Positions 11,775 to 22,142 of a stretch of DNA of 64,000 nucleotides are shown in pieces. A program made the translations under genes and the position numbers. Source of the stretch: Tetrapyrgos nigripes (lineage: Eukaryota; Basidiomycota; Agaricomycetes; Agaricales; Campanellaceae); the NCBI GenBank assembly GCA_013368315.1, contig JAACJM010000033.1, forward strand, positions 434,001 through 498,000, given 5' to 3'. How positions within the stretch are numbered: the stretch's first letter is position 1; the number at the start of each line of letters is the position of its first letter. The notes under the pieces are model-generated. The model was not told the origin of the DNA, ran no database searches, and saw only the letters and a list, made by a program, of their open reading frames with translations.

Positions 11775-12790
11775 AACTCCATGCCTAAAGGTCGAGTCCC
11801 CGCGCCATGCTTCTTAAATATCGTTTCAACCCAATGAATGATGGATACCCTGCTTTGCCTCACCCATACCGCATCCTTCATCTCGACAAGTTCTTTCAAG
11901 ACTATGCCCAACGACACTCAGGCTCGCACTTCCAATTTAAACCATGAGACTCAGCTTCGCTTTCTCTCTCGTTTGAAACTGATCTTACTCCGACTCTGGC
12001 TCTATCCCAAGAAAAAGTCTGGGGATACACTGCAGCTACTCTCTACCTCCGGCTCCGATGGTATAGACAACGATGATGAACCCAGTCCGAGGTGAGCACT
12101 GAGTAAATTAGCCGGCAGAATATTCTTTCTGACCCAGCATCGATGTACACATAGCCCGGGAAATGAAGCCCGTAGTCAGAGAGTAAATCCTCATGTAGTA
12201 CTGGGCAACACTCGCATTCACTCTGGGTGAGTTCCTTCAGATATCTACTCGCATATACGGCGTATTGACCACACGATGAATATCGGATACTGGATACTAT
12301 CAGCCATCCTCCGAGTTACGCCACCAAATCCTCCTCCGTCGTAAACAACGATAATGACTATTCCAACAAAAAGGATTCATATAACACTACCCAAACGGAC
12401 GTATCAAGCTCACATAACGTCAGTTCATCCACCACAACGTCTTCCACGAACACGACTACGATAAACCACAACAATAATACGTATAACTTTTTTTTTGGTT
12501 CAGAAATAAAAGCGAAGACCGAAAATAGCACCTCGGGGAGGAGAGAGTCATTCTGATTTCACTTGCTATTGGTCAGAGGACTTTCGTGATGATGATGAGC
12601 GCCTGTATAAACTATAATGATCAAATAAGCTATTCGTTGATTTAAAAGCCCCATTCGCGAACACAACAGTCGTCACGGGTGACAGCATAGGTTAAATGGG
12701 AAGGATTTTTGAATGCTGGACAGTGGTGGTGGTCTTCCATAACTCGTAACGTTCCTCTCGTCGCGCGTAGCCTGACACTTCTCTAGCTTA
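11775..12790 (+). repeat. DR1 dispersed gene-like repeat, copy 1
   Basis: About 1 kb strongly similar to 31437-32287 plus 33009-33185. More diverged relatives lie at 41937-42132 plus 48330-48865 and at 51610-51960. No LTRs or terminal inverted repeats were found. The conserved blocks are the promoter-like segment (CTTAAATATCGTTTCAACCC), the first coding exon, and an Asn/Ser/Thr-rich last exon, so this may be a duplicated host gene rather than a transposon. The boundaries are where similarity between copies 1 and 2 fades. Confidence 0.7.
11904..12556 (+). pseudogene. DR1 gene-like copy 1, unknown family
   Basis: The first exon starts with ATG at 11904 (MPNDTQARTS...) and runs to a GTGAGC donor after 12091. 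The last exon is open from about 12305 to TGA at 12556 (84 codons). It is rich in Asn, Ser and Thr and ends with a YNFFFGSEIKAKTENS-type tail. The same two blocks, with the same frames, occur at 31.5-32.2 kb, and the tail recurs in part at 48.7 kb. The middle part is interrupted: the position read as TAT-CGA in the 48.5-kb copy is TAT-TGA here. I do not recognise the family. The product would be a low-complexity soluble protein. Whether this copy is expressed is doubtful. Confidence 0.45.
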
Positions 12791-12826
12791 TGGCGGTTCG
12801 TTTGTACAATAATTATTTCCACGCGC

Positions 12827-12915
12827 ATGCCATCAAGGTCACTTCGAAAATATCCATTCTGTACGTCGTACGCACATCTTATACTAATAAAGTACTACCA
12901 GGACATCTGTAGACC
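12827..12915 (+). repeat. Left arm of long-range inverted repeat
   Basis: The segment from GCCATCAAGGTCACTTCG to AAAGTACTACCAGGACATC and GTAGACCCAT is present inverted at 15275-15331. The left arm has about 30 extra bases in the middle. The pair bounds a segment of about 2.5 kb. Confidence 0.7.
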
Positions 12916-13329
12916 CATTACGCCATACATTTGTACAATAATGACTGGGGGGTATGGCCGCAAGCAGCAAGAGCCGAACCTTTCTTTGGGACGAGAAGGA
13001 TATACATATGTGAGTGGGATGAGGATTATATGCAAACAGATAAAGAAGTTGTATTTGTATGAAGTTACAATTAAACATTCGTAAAGTAACAGTAAGGTGC
13101 ATAGAAAAGATGTACTTATTTTGAGATAGTAAATGTTGAGGCAGAAGATGCAGAAGTCTTGGACTTTTTGGACTTGGTAGGGGAGCTTGTGATTGATTCT
13201 TGATCTACGGACTAGGAGTGGAGTCTTCGCCAGTGTATCGGCTGTAATTTCGGCATGAAGCAGAGTTGACGGTGGCGGCAGACACGTCATGAGTGGGCTC
13301 AGATCCTGCAGGAGAATGCATAGATTACA

Positions 13330-13800
13330 TACAGGAGGCATATTGTCCAGAGGGCCCAAGTTCTAGTTTGAACATACACTTTGTGGCCCGAGCTCGAGCG
13401 ATACATTGCTCCTCAAGAAAGATAAGACCGTTGAGTCTGTCAGGTAAATTGCCAATCCACACGCTGTTTGCGTAACTCCGCAAAGGGATTTTCGTAAAAG
13501 TATGCTGTTTGGTTCTGTGCTACTGTGAAAGATCTTCAGTTGTTTTGACTTGAAGTTCATGTTCACAGTAAGTGCATGGTCTATAGCAGTTGTGTTGAAT
13601 CATTTCTGGTCGGAAAGTTTGAATACCAGGTTGTCAACACCTCACTGGCAATTCTTGAACTGCAGACTCGAGGAGAGAAATATCAAGGTCTGAGCAAACA
13701 ATAGAAGTGATGTCATCCTCATCGACGGTCTCCAGAGTTGCACAGAAAGGATGCGCTATTGCCGGCATTATAAGATTCTCGGATGATGTCCAATTTTTTG
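13330..13800 (-). pseudogene. Decayed Helitron-associated (DUF6570-like) fragment
   Basis: Minus-strand translation gives a broken frame. It contains a Cys pair motif (CTYCEHEL) and then a segment of the form NSVWIGNLPDRLNGLIFLEE followed by QCIARARATKCMFKL. This resembles the 'LANxLWIGdvPxxLxxLtxxEqLLIARvR' stretch I know from DUF6570 regions of fungal Helitron-type proteins. The frame has in-frame stops, including a TAG after DLSQ and a TGA upstream, so it is dead. No Rep or Pif1 helicase motif was found nearby. The family match rests on memory of the consensus and needs a profile search. Confidence 0.4.
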
Positions 13801-15274
13801 CTCAGAGGCAAGATTTCCAGCCAATCTGGCTGAGTTCAATGTTCTGTGTTGAGGTGACATAGGACGCATGACAAGTAACAGAGAGATAGTTGCGGTCAAG
13901 GCAAAAACTGTTGAGGTGGTGTCAATCTGATCTGTATGATCTAACGAAGACTGCTTAAAGACTTGTCGTTGGTCGAAGCTTGTCTCCGGGGTCGGAACAC
14001 AATATTCAAATAAGTATTCCTCAAATGTACGATAACTGAGAAATGAACAATCTGAGTTGATTGCTGAGATATCTGAGAACATAATAGACTGGACTTAATA
14101 ATCCAGAACCGAGAAGTCTTGGATGAAATACACAGAGTGTGCAAAGTCATACAATATTTAACACAAAGCTCCAAATCAAAATATCTTGATCAGAGAACTC
14201 AATGTTCAATAAATCTGTCTTTGGCGTAGATGTCGGGGTCACGTAAGTGAGAATATAAGATATAGATTAAGTGGTACTTTGCAGGGGAAGTAGTAGCCTG
14301 GTAGGTGAAGTAGTTGTTAGGGAACTTGTTTGGGGAACTTCTCTTTTTTATACACAAAATTGGGCTACTTATATAATTGTAGAATAAGTATTTCAAATTA
14401 CTGTGCAACTGAGGCACAGTAAAAAGTGGTACAATAAAGAAATAATGACTACGGAGCAGTAACTGCGGAAAATATGAGATAATCTGCACAGTAACTGCGG
14501 CTAAGTAACTGTGTGCAAAGTGACTATGCTGTGCAGTGACTGTGGACTGTAGGTAAATTGGTAAATGATGAAATAGAAATTAGTCTCATGACTGAAATAT
14601 CCAATAATCCTAATAAGTAAAATTATCTCACACTGTGGCAATATCTGTCCAATGTGTAGAAACCATGAAGTGGGTTTACAGGTGGACGAAAATGAGGGCA
14701 ATGTTTGACAAAAGGCACTCGTGCAAATAGCTTCATAAGAGCCCGGAGAAGACGGGGGATGAACGAATAAGGAAGGACATGGATATATTTGGTACCCCGT
14801 GAGAATGGTTTGAAACCGACGTACAGTAAGGAGCCAAACCTAAAGGTTCGGCAATTATTTCTATGCACTGTCTAATGCCCAGATTCACGTGCTGCCCCCC
14901 CCCCCCCCCCCCCCTTCTACACACTTCTAGGCAGTGTACATGCCTCTAAGCACCAACTACAACTATTGCAATCACTTGCCGGGCGGCTAGAACTTCTTGT
15001 TTCATCGTAAGTATGCCTAAAATGTTGGAGCTGTATTTCAAGGAATGCATATACATGTTAGTTCATTCTTTACAAAGCATATGTGCGTGCAGTACCTCCT
15101 CCAACCATAAATATACCAGGTACCTACCCAATTCATACTTCCTCATGCTATGCCAAAGACGGATGCAAACATTCAGAATGCGGGATGACATGTCAATAGA
15201 GTCAAAATGTTCTTCATCATTGTTGGTGTCGTTCAGAAGCACCAACGGAACAATACTGGCTTCCAAGAAAGTCA
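13801..15274. other. Non-coding interior with a 20-base poly-C run
   Basis: No recognised gene. Around 14460-14560 there are repeated TGCACAGTAACTG/GTGACTG units. At 14895-14914 an uninterrupted run of 20 C residues occurs, rare in a genome of this composition and prone to replication slippage. Confidence 0.5.
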
Positions 15275-15331
15275 TAATGGGTCTACAGATGTCCTGGTAG
15301 TACTTTATTCTCGAAGTGACCTTGATGGCGT
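15275..15331 (-). repeat. Right arm of long-range inverted repeat
   Basis: Inverted partner of 12827-12915: GGGTCTACAGATGTCCTGG, AGTACTTTATT, CGAAGTGACCTTGATGGC. Confidence 0.7.
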
Positions 15332-16559
15332 GCGGAACTGGGCGTTAGAAAGCGCGTGGAAATTCCCACTACGATAGTAGTGGGTCTTGGGGTAAGTGGA
15401 CGTTTTTCCACACCAGAAATGATTAAGCACATGGCAGCATTCAAGCCGCTTTTCACACTCCGATGGCCGTTTTTCCTTCCACTCGGCATCGAAACAGGTT
15501 GACGTTAAGGGGCGCCTTCATGGAGTTGGAGAATTTCGCGATCAATCCCATCTTCTCTCCTTCTATTGTTTCTCCTACTCGAAACCAGTACCCCTGTTCA
15601 AAACTAATGTGAAATCACCCTTTCTGTTTTCAGATCATGGCGTCGCAGCCCCTTTCCACATAACACTACAACTACTTGAATAACAAAAAGGTCCCCCCTA
15701 CACCATACTCACCCATTGTTCCTCTACGTATTGGGTTATCCTCAAGCTATCCTGCACTCTCCAGGTCCTGCTGTGCCTCATTCAATGAGATCTCAGTTCA
15801 TCTAGACTTTGGCTATCCCTGCTAACGCTGTGCTGTCTCTCGTGGACTGCAGACTACTTGCGAACTAAATCATCCCTCCTCCTTTGACTCCCTTTCGTCA
15901 CTCTTGAGATCTTGTCCTTATCTATCCAGATTGTTATGCATATCCCGACAGTCTGTCTGTCTCACTAATGTGCATTCTTCCATAGCTTCTACACATCTCT
16001 CAACCAGATACTCCTACATCTGCCTCAGGCCTCAGTCATTTCGTCGTCGTCTACACAGTAGGTAATGGCTTTGATCGAGTATCTGTACGAAACCTTTTTT
16101 TTCCATTTCTGTTTGGGCCCAGACCTTAGGATTCCTGATTACAGACTTGATATTTGTATCACAACTCCTCAAGTACTCACAGTTACCAACATCGAAGAGT
16201 GATTGATAACTCTGTCATGTGTATGATTTAGTTTCTCTCCACGTGAGCTTCATCCTGAAAGATCTGTGACTTACCTAGCCTCGAGTTCTGAATTGCCCCA
16301 TTCATCTTCAATGGCTGCTGGTTTGATTGGGAAATCATCACCCCTCTGTGAGTGTCTTCTGCTGCCTGTCATTCTAATACTAATGTGCAACTCTTTGGTT
16401 CTAGCCTTTCTTCTCTGTTCTTTGTCTAAGTGCACATGTATTGTTTACATACTGTGATAATGATTGTGACAGGTATGTATTTACATAGTAGCCACTCAAG
16501 TACTGCCCAAATGGGCCGGTAGATATTTGTTTGTAGATACTTACATAATAAGACTTTAC
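15332..16559. other. Intergenic, pyrimidine-rich
   Basis: C/T-rich on the plus strand between about 15.55 and 16.2 kb. No gene, RNA gene or repeat recognised. Confidence 0.4.
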
Positions 16560-16775
16560 CTAGCTTTGAACCACAATGGTCCCGAAGCCCTAAGTCTCCT
16601 CTGTGCAGCCTAGCAGACTGCACGGTGCTACCGTTGCTCTACCTCTTTGGCCGGGCATCCATTTAACTGCCCCGACACCAGTAGTATCTGGTCGCATGAC
16701 CCCCGTCATAGGGTCGAACCCTATTCTTACGACTCGAGAGTTCCCATGACCCTTCGAGAGTCCTCTAGCGGTACG
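16560..16775 (-). repeat. Possible tRNA-derived SINE
   Basis: The minus strand holds a good RNA polymerase III B-box (GGGTTCGACCC, near 16708-16718) in an ATAGG/CCTAT stem. A weaker A-box-like stretch (CCGCTAGAGGACTC) lies about 60 bases upstream. The acceptor stem and anticodon arm of a real tRNA cannot be formed, so this is not a functional tRNA. A GAAAT microsatellite lies next to it at 16795-16810. A SINE is the best guess, but no second copy is present in the window to confirm it. Confidence 0.3.
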
Positions 16776-16835
16776 CATAGTATTCACAAAGAGATGAAAT
16801 GAAATGAAATAATCAATTGGCTACAAACGCAAACA

Positions 16836-16925
16836 CCTTGACATGCTGGCGTGACGTCGTCGACATCATTAGTCCTTGGACCTGGTCCAGACCGAGTCTA
16901 GGCATTTCGGTTGTCGTGCTGACGC
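16836..16925 (+). repeat. Fragment related to Helentron-like element B
   Basis: Shares TTGACATGCT-GC-TGACGTCGT, GTCCTTGGA and CAGACCGAGTCT blocks in the same order with the interior of the element at 50985-51305. Element ends are absent, so it is a truncated copy. Confidence 0.5.
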
Positions 16926-16986
16926 GTCATGAGTCTAGAGCGATCGTCACTGCGGGCGGCCATTGATATTTGCAGGGATTTTGTGG

Positions 16987-17124
16987 GGACTTAAATTACG
17001 AAATTTTCGCATGATTTCTGGGATGATAAAAGTCAAAACATTTGCCGCCGAAATGCTAGCTTGAAATGGACTCTTTGACTTTTATCATCCCGGAAATATT
17101 GTGAAATATTCGTAATTTAAGTCC
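16987..17124. repeat. Foldback element with 51-bp arms
   Basis: Arms 16987-17037 and 17074-17124 are inverted repeats matching at about 45 of 51 positions (GGACTTAAATTACGAA... and ...GATGATAAAAGTCAAA at the inner ends), separated by 36 bp. RNA or single-stranded DNA from it would form a long hairpin. No target duplication is evident, so a MITE is possible but unproven. Confidence 0.7.
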
Positions 17125-17963
17125 TAAACAATGGCTGAAAATCTTGTACGAAAGTTTTGCCAAATTTCCCATGGACGGTTTTCCTGGTGTTATTTTTCAG
17201 ATTTTCAGATGGGATGACTTGCCCACTAAGTTTGCTCTCGACATGCGATAAACATATACATACACCATAGTGTATCTTCAGATTACCCCAATAACCTCGC
17301 TAGATGCTAGAACGCAAGGATTCTGGTCACTTTTCGTTGACAACTTCCTTATGGTTCAGCTTGTATGATTGTACATGAATATACTGTACCTTCTTGCGTA
17401 TACTCTCTGCAAATCTCAGACATCAAGATGGTTTCCTGTAGTCGCTGTTCCGCGCTGCCAGCACCTGCACTGTGCAGCACCTCGCAAGTAGAAACTGTCA
17501 ATGATCGCGTGTTTAGGACACTCTACGACGCTTCTTCGAAGTTCGAAGCACAAATCTTACCAAATGTGGCTCAACTCAATTATCAAACCAAAAGTGCAAT
17601 TTCGCGCGATCACATATCATGCATGCACATGACTTGGACACTTTCCTCGCTTGGTGCCTTTGTACATATACCACGTACATCTGAGCTATGACAGACAATT
17701 CTCCTGATAATAAGTAAGTCAGCCTAAGTTACACTGAGGAGCAGATGTTTATAGTCTTTCAAGCCAATTGCAAACTCAAGCTGCCAATGTTAGGTCAGAA
17801 TTAATGTGTTATTCCAGTGATTGGAAGCCTGACTGTCCTTTTTAAAATCTTCGGTAGCTTGTTCAATAACAGTTCCAAATTCATTATCAGCCAGAGTACT
17901 ATCAATGTTGTCAGTGGAGATCAGTACAATACCCAAAGTAAGCCTAGATATTGGTATATGTGA
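17125..17963. other. Upstream region of the NLR gene
   Basis: An open frame at 17365-17691 (plus) and a minus frame at 17790-18107 have no recognisable domain. In the frame of the NLR ATG a TGA directly precedes it, so any additional N-terminal domain would need a further upstream exon that I could not identify. Confidence 0.35.
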
Positions 17964-20656
17964 ATGAATCTTAATCAAAACCGCATGGATATCACAGCAG
18001 GTAGCGGCAATAATGCAGAATGGATCAAAGCACCAAATCCTTTTGAGAACTTCAATGCAGCTTACCCCAAGATAGTGGAGGGTACAGGAACTTGGTTGCT
18101 TGACCATGAATCCTTTGAGAGATGGAAGAACAATTTAAATGGTTCATTGCTATGGCTCCAGGGCAAAGGTCAGTTTTTGTTTAAAATGATAATCTGTTTC
18201 TCAAAATTTCTCTTATCAGCTGGTTCTGGCAAGACTTTTTTGTGGTAAGTATCTGCAAAATCAGAGTGGAGTAACCTACTAAAAGTTGAATGTACTCAGC
18301 ACTAATGTCATCAATGATTTGAGGAAAAACAGCTCTGTGTTCTTCTACTACTTTGACACTCGTGATAAGGTCAAAGCAGATTATCAAGGATTTATCTCTT
18401 CCCTTTTATGTCAAGTGGCAAAAGAGGCTATTGAAAAGGGAGATACTTCTGCACAAAATGAACTTGAGAAGCTCTATAATAGCAGCAAGAAAGGAGACTT
18501 CCTAGTTGCAGAAAATATAGAGGCCACACTGATTCATATGCTGATGGTAATGGGTGCTGCCTATGTCATTGTGGATGCAATGGATGAATGTACTGGGCAA
18601 TATCAAGGAAAAATACTAGCCTTGGTAGAGAAACTACTCACCACACTCAAAAATTGCTATGTGTTTGTATCAAGCCGTCCACAAATTAATATAGCCCACA
18701 AAGAAGTTCAGATTATCTCATTGGATAAACAGACTTCTGATATTGGTACTAGTTCTGATATCGAAAAATATGTGGATATAAAATTACAAGAACAATGTTC
18801 TTGGACTCCTGAGCTGAAAGATGAAATAAAGGACACTCTAGTGAATGGTGCTAATGGACAGTAAGTATCTACTTTAAATTTATAATTTCAAGAGTACTGT
18901 GCTAAATGATTACAACAGAATCAGATGGGTAGACTGTCAGTTGACAGCACTTGATGAAATCAAAATGCCAAGAAGGGTCAGAAAAGCTTTAAAAAGCTTG
19001 CCAAAAACTTTACAAGAGACATATGCCAAGATTTTGGAGCAGGTGAATGAAGAACTAAGAGAGGATGTAAAGACAATTCTTCAGTGGCTGCTGTTTGCTT
19101 ATAGGCCATTGAATATAGCGGAAATACAACACATACTGGCTGTTGATGTGGAAGAAGAAAGATTCTTGCCTGTAGATCTACTTGAAAATATTGAAACAGA
19201 GCTACATAAAGTAGTCAATTCTAGCTTTGTGGTCATTATCCAAGCTAGTATTGAAACCTACTATGGGAGAAAGCAGACTGTCATGACAGTCCAACTAGCT
19301 CACCCTTCTGTAAAAGATTACTTGCTATCTGAAGTGGCTATTCAAAGTGCTTCAGGATATTTTCAGATGAATAGTGCTTTAGTTCATGAGGTTATTTGTC
19401 AGACCTGTATTATCTATCTTTTATGCTGTGGCCATGTATCAATTGATGTGGAGAAATATGCTTTAGCACATTATGCTTCCAAGTATTGGTTCTTGCATTC
19501 TAATGAAACCAAAGAAGAGTCTTCAGCTATATTGAACCTTAGCTATCAGCTCTTAAACAGTACACAGCCTGCATATTATAACTGGTTGAATGTATATACC
19601 CCTGATACATGGGATAATAAACCAAGGGGCATAGCAAAACCTCTTTATTATGCGAGTTATATAGGACTGAAAAGTGTTGTTGTTTATATGCTTAAAGATG
19701 ATAATGTTGATATGTATAAAAAAACTGAAAATGTAGCTGATATCAACGGAAAGGGTGGACATGAAGGAAATGCTTTACAAGCTGCAAATTATGGGGGTCA
19801 CTTAGAAGTTGTAAAATTACTTTGTGAAGGTGGAACTGATGTCAATGCACAGGGTGGAAGATATAGAAATGCTTTACAAGCTGCAAGTCATGGAGGTCAC
19901 TTAGAAGTTGTAAAATTACTTTGTGAAAATGGAGCTGATGTTAATGCACAGGGTGAAGGATATGGAAATGCTTTACAGGCAGCAAGTCGGGAAGGTCACT
20001 TAGGAGTTGTAAAATTACTCCTTGAAAATGGAGCTGATATCAATGCACAGTGTGGACCATATGAAAATGCTTTACAAGCTGCAAGTAAGAGAGGTCACTT
20101 AGATGTTGTAAAATTACTTTGTGAAAATGGAGCCGATGTCAATGCACAAGGTGGAGGATCTGGACATGCTTTACAGGCTGCAAGTTGTGGAGGTCACTTA
20201 GAAGTTGTAAAATTACTTTGTGAGAATGGAGCTGATGCCAATGCACAGGGTGGATTTTTTGGACATGCTTTACAAGCTGCAAGTCTTGGAGGTCACTTAG
20301 AAGTTGTAAAATTACTCTGTGAAAATGGAACTGATGTCAATGCAAATGGTGGAAGATATGGAAATGCTTTACAAGCTGCAAGTTCTGGAGGTCACTTAGA
20401 AGTTGTAAAATTACTTTATGAAAATGGAGCTGATGTCAATGTACAGGGTGGACCTTTTCAAACTGCCTTACAGGCTGCCAGTGTTCAAGGACATTTGAAG
20501 GTTGTAGAAATATTGCTTGAAAAGGGAGCTGATATCAGTGCACCTGGAAGAAGATATTTCAGTGCTCTGCATGCTGCTCAGTCTAATGGGCATTCAGAAG
20601 TTATAGCAGCTCTTCTCAGGGCAGGAGCTGATGATAATGTAGAACAATCAAAATGA
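17964..20656 (+). CDS. NACHT-ankyrin STAND receptor (fungal NLR)
   Basis: Four exons: 17964-18168, 18220-18244, 18300-18860 and 18919-20656. All splice sites are GT/AG and in phase, giving 842 residues. Residues 1-60 form a short N-terminal linker. The Walker A motif GKAGSGKT (67-74) is encoded across a 25-base exon. The sensor-like FFYYFDTRD follows, and Walker B AYVIVDAMDEC lies at about 164-174. The GANGQIRWVDCQL helix typical of fungal NACHT proteins spans exons 3 and 4. Nine 33-residue ankyrin repeats run from about residue 547 to the end. STAND NTPases of this type are intracellular receptors: ligand binding by the repeats drives nucleotide-dependent oligomerisation, often in non-self recognition. 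No N-terminal effector domain is visible. The repeats are almost identical, and the coding sequence is AT-rich compared with the MYND and BAG genes. It appears intact. Confidence 0.88.
19766..20640 (+). repeat. 99-bp tandem repeats encoding ankyrin units
   Basis: Nine 33-codon units with high nucleotide identity in the core (ATGCTTTACAAGCTGCAAGT; GGTCACTTAGAAGTTGTAAA). The last two are more diverged. Differences concentrate at a few codon positions: the two residues after LQAAS, one after GHL, and the three or four at the hairpin tip. Confidence 0.9.
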
Positions 20657-21567
20657 AGAACTGCATTGTAGCTTATCTATTCTGTTCGTACCACAAGAAT
20701 TTAGTCTTTCTGGCCTCAAAATTTCATACATATATTTAAAGAATTTTTGTTATAGTGTTCTGGTTTTTGCTAAATAAAACTGAAAAATGGAGGACATCTT
20801 GTTGATGTTTAACATCTGGTAAGCAGCATCATTGAAAAAAGGAGAGAGAGGCTTGGAGGTATTGCAAACATACTGTAAAGACAAAAGAGAAACAAGGAAA
20901 GTATTAGACACTGAGCGCATAATGAACAAGGACATATACACACTTGGAAGATACCAAAAAATATATCAGAGGACAGGAGCTGAATCCTTAACAAATATCA
21001 GACTGTGCAGATCAACTGTTTGGAAGGGACAAGGACATAAGGTGGAATGCAGGTCAGGAGGATGCTTGAAGGAATACAGCAACTGCTCAGTAGGAGCTAA
21101 AAGGATGACACATCATGCAAAGGTGGTAAAGGGGAGACAGACATATGCACCTGTTTGTCACAAAGAGGTGAGCACTTAGATAGTGATAACGAGGAGCTAC
21201 AGGCTCAACTTGACTAACAGACAGTGATAAGTACTAGAACTCCCATCAGTAAAGGTGAAAGAAGTAATGAAAAGGAAGATACACACCTGGTCCCAATGAT
21301 GAAGAGGTCAAGATGGAGGACCAGGTGTTAGGACATGGTTTATATATGTAAAGATCAAGGGAAAATGAGGCTGTACTGAATAAGCTGTGAACGAAGCTGT
21401 AAGAGAAGCTGTAAACAAAGCTGTATCAGAGAAAGGAAAAGTCCAGTGTGTAGCATGTGGAACAAGAGCCATATGATGTAAAGGTCTGAAGATATGGAGA
21501 TAAGAAGAAGTAAATAGTACCAAATATAGACCAAACCAACTCCAAACAATGCCTTTAAATGACCTTG
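20657..21567. other. Downstream of the NLR, no gene recognised
   Basis: Contains the presumed NLR 3' UTR. A plus open frame at 20832-21179 is Lys/Arg-rich without a domain; I do not support it as a gene. Confidence 0.35.
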
Positions 21568-21612
21568 TGTCATGAACCCTTGAGCCAGGCTAACCTCTCA
21601 ATGCCAAATGGG

Positions 21613-22083
21613 TGTCAAGGTTGCTGGTACACTCGATTAACCACCCAAGTCACACAGTTGAGAACAGATACAAAGCGATTGATTGAGAGATAGAGATAGA
21701 GAAAGAGAATCAAGTAAGCTGACTATACTCTACACTGCGTAGTACTAGTACAGAGCAGAGACAAAGTGAACAAACTAAAGGACTAGCTAGAATGTCTAGT
21801 GGTTTATATAGAAGAACAATGAATAAGTGATAGGAGAAAGATAGGAGAAATAGAAGAAATGTAGGAGAAAGTGGAGAAATGTAGGGTAAAGATAGAATTG
21901 ATGGAATAGAAGATTGATTGACAGTTATTATAGAGTTTGACAGGTCCTATAAGGCTTGAAGTCAGTAATATAAGGTTTAAAAGGTTTATTGAGGAAATGC
22001 AATAGATGAATGATCAGAAAATGGGTTCAATAATGAAGTAGAAGAAGAAGAAGGAGGACAAAGAACTGTAGCAGTTTGTGACA
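21613..22083 (-). repeat. 3' LTR of the chromovirus
   Basis: 471 bp, TGTCA...TGACA. It is the downstream LTR because the coding strand is minus and the polypurine tract abuts it. Confidence 0.95.
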
Positions 22084-22096
22084 TTACCCCCTCTTT
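22084..22096 (-). other. Polypurine tract
   Basis: AAAGAGGGGGTAA on the minus strand, directly before the 3' LTR. It is the expected plus-strand primer of reverse transcription. Confidence 0.85.
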
Positions 22097-22142
22097 AAGT
22101 TGTGCTTTCGCTAATTCCCATCAAATGTACTGTAGATCCTGC

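Noticed and set aside
16680..16760. tRNA gene on the minus strand
   Set aside because: Only the T-arm/B-box is good; no acceptor stem or anticodon arm can be drawn, so it was recorded as a possible SINE.
20832..21179. 115-codon basic open frame after the NLR
   Set aside because: Low-complexity Lys/Arg-rich sequence with no domain, and no repeat copies to support conservation.
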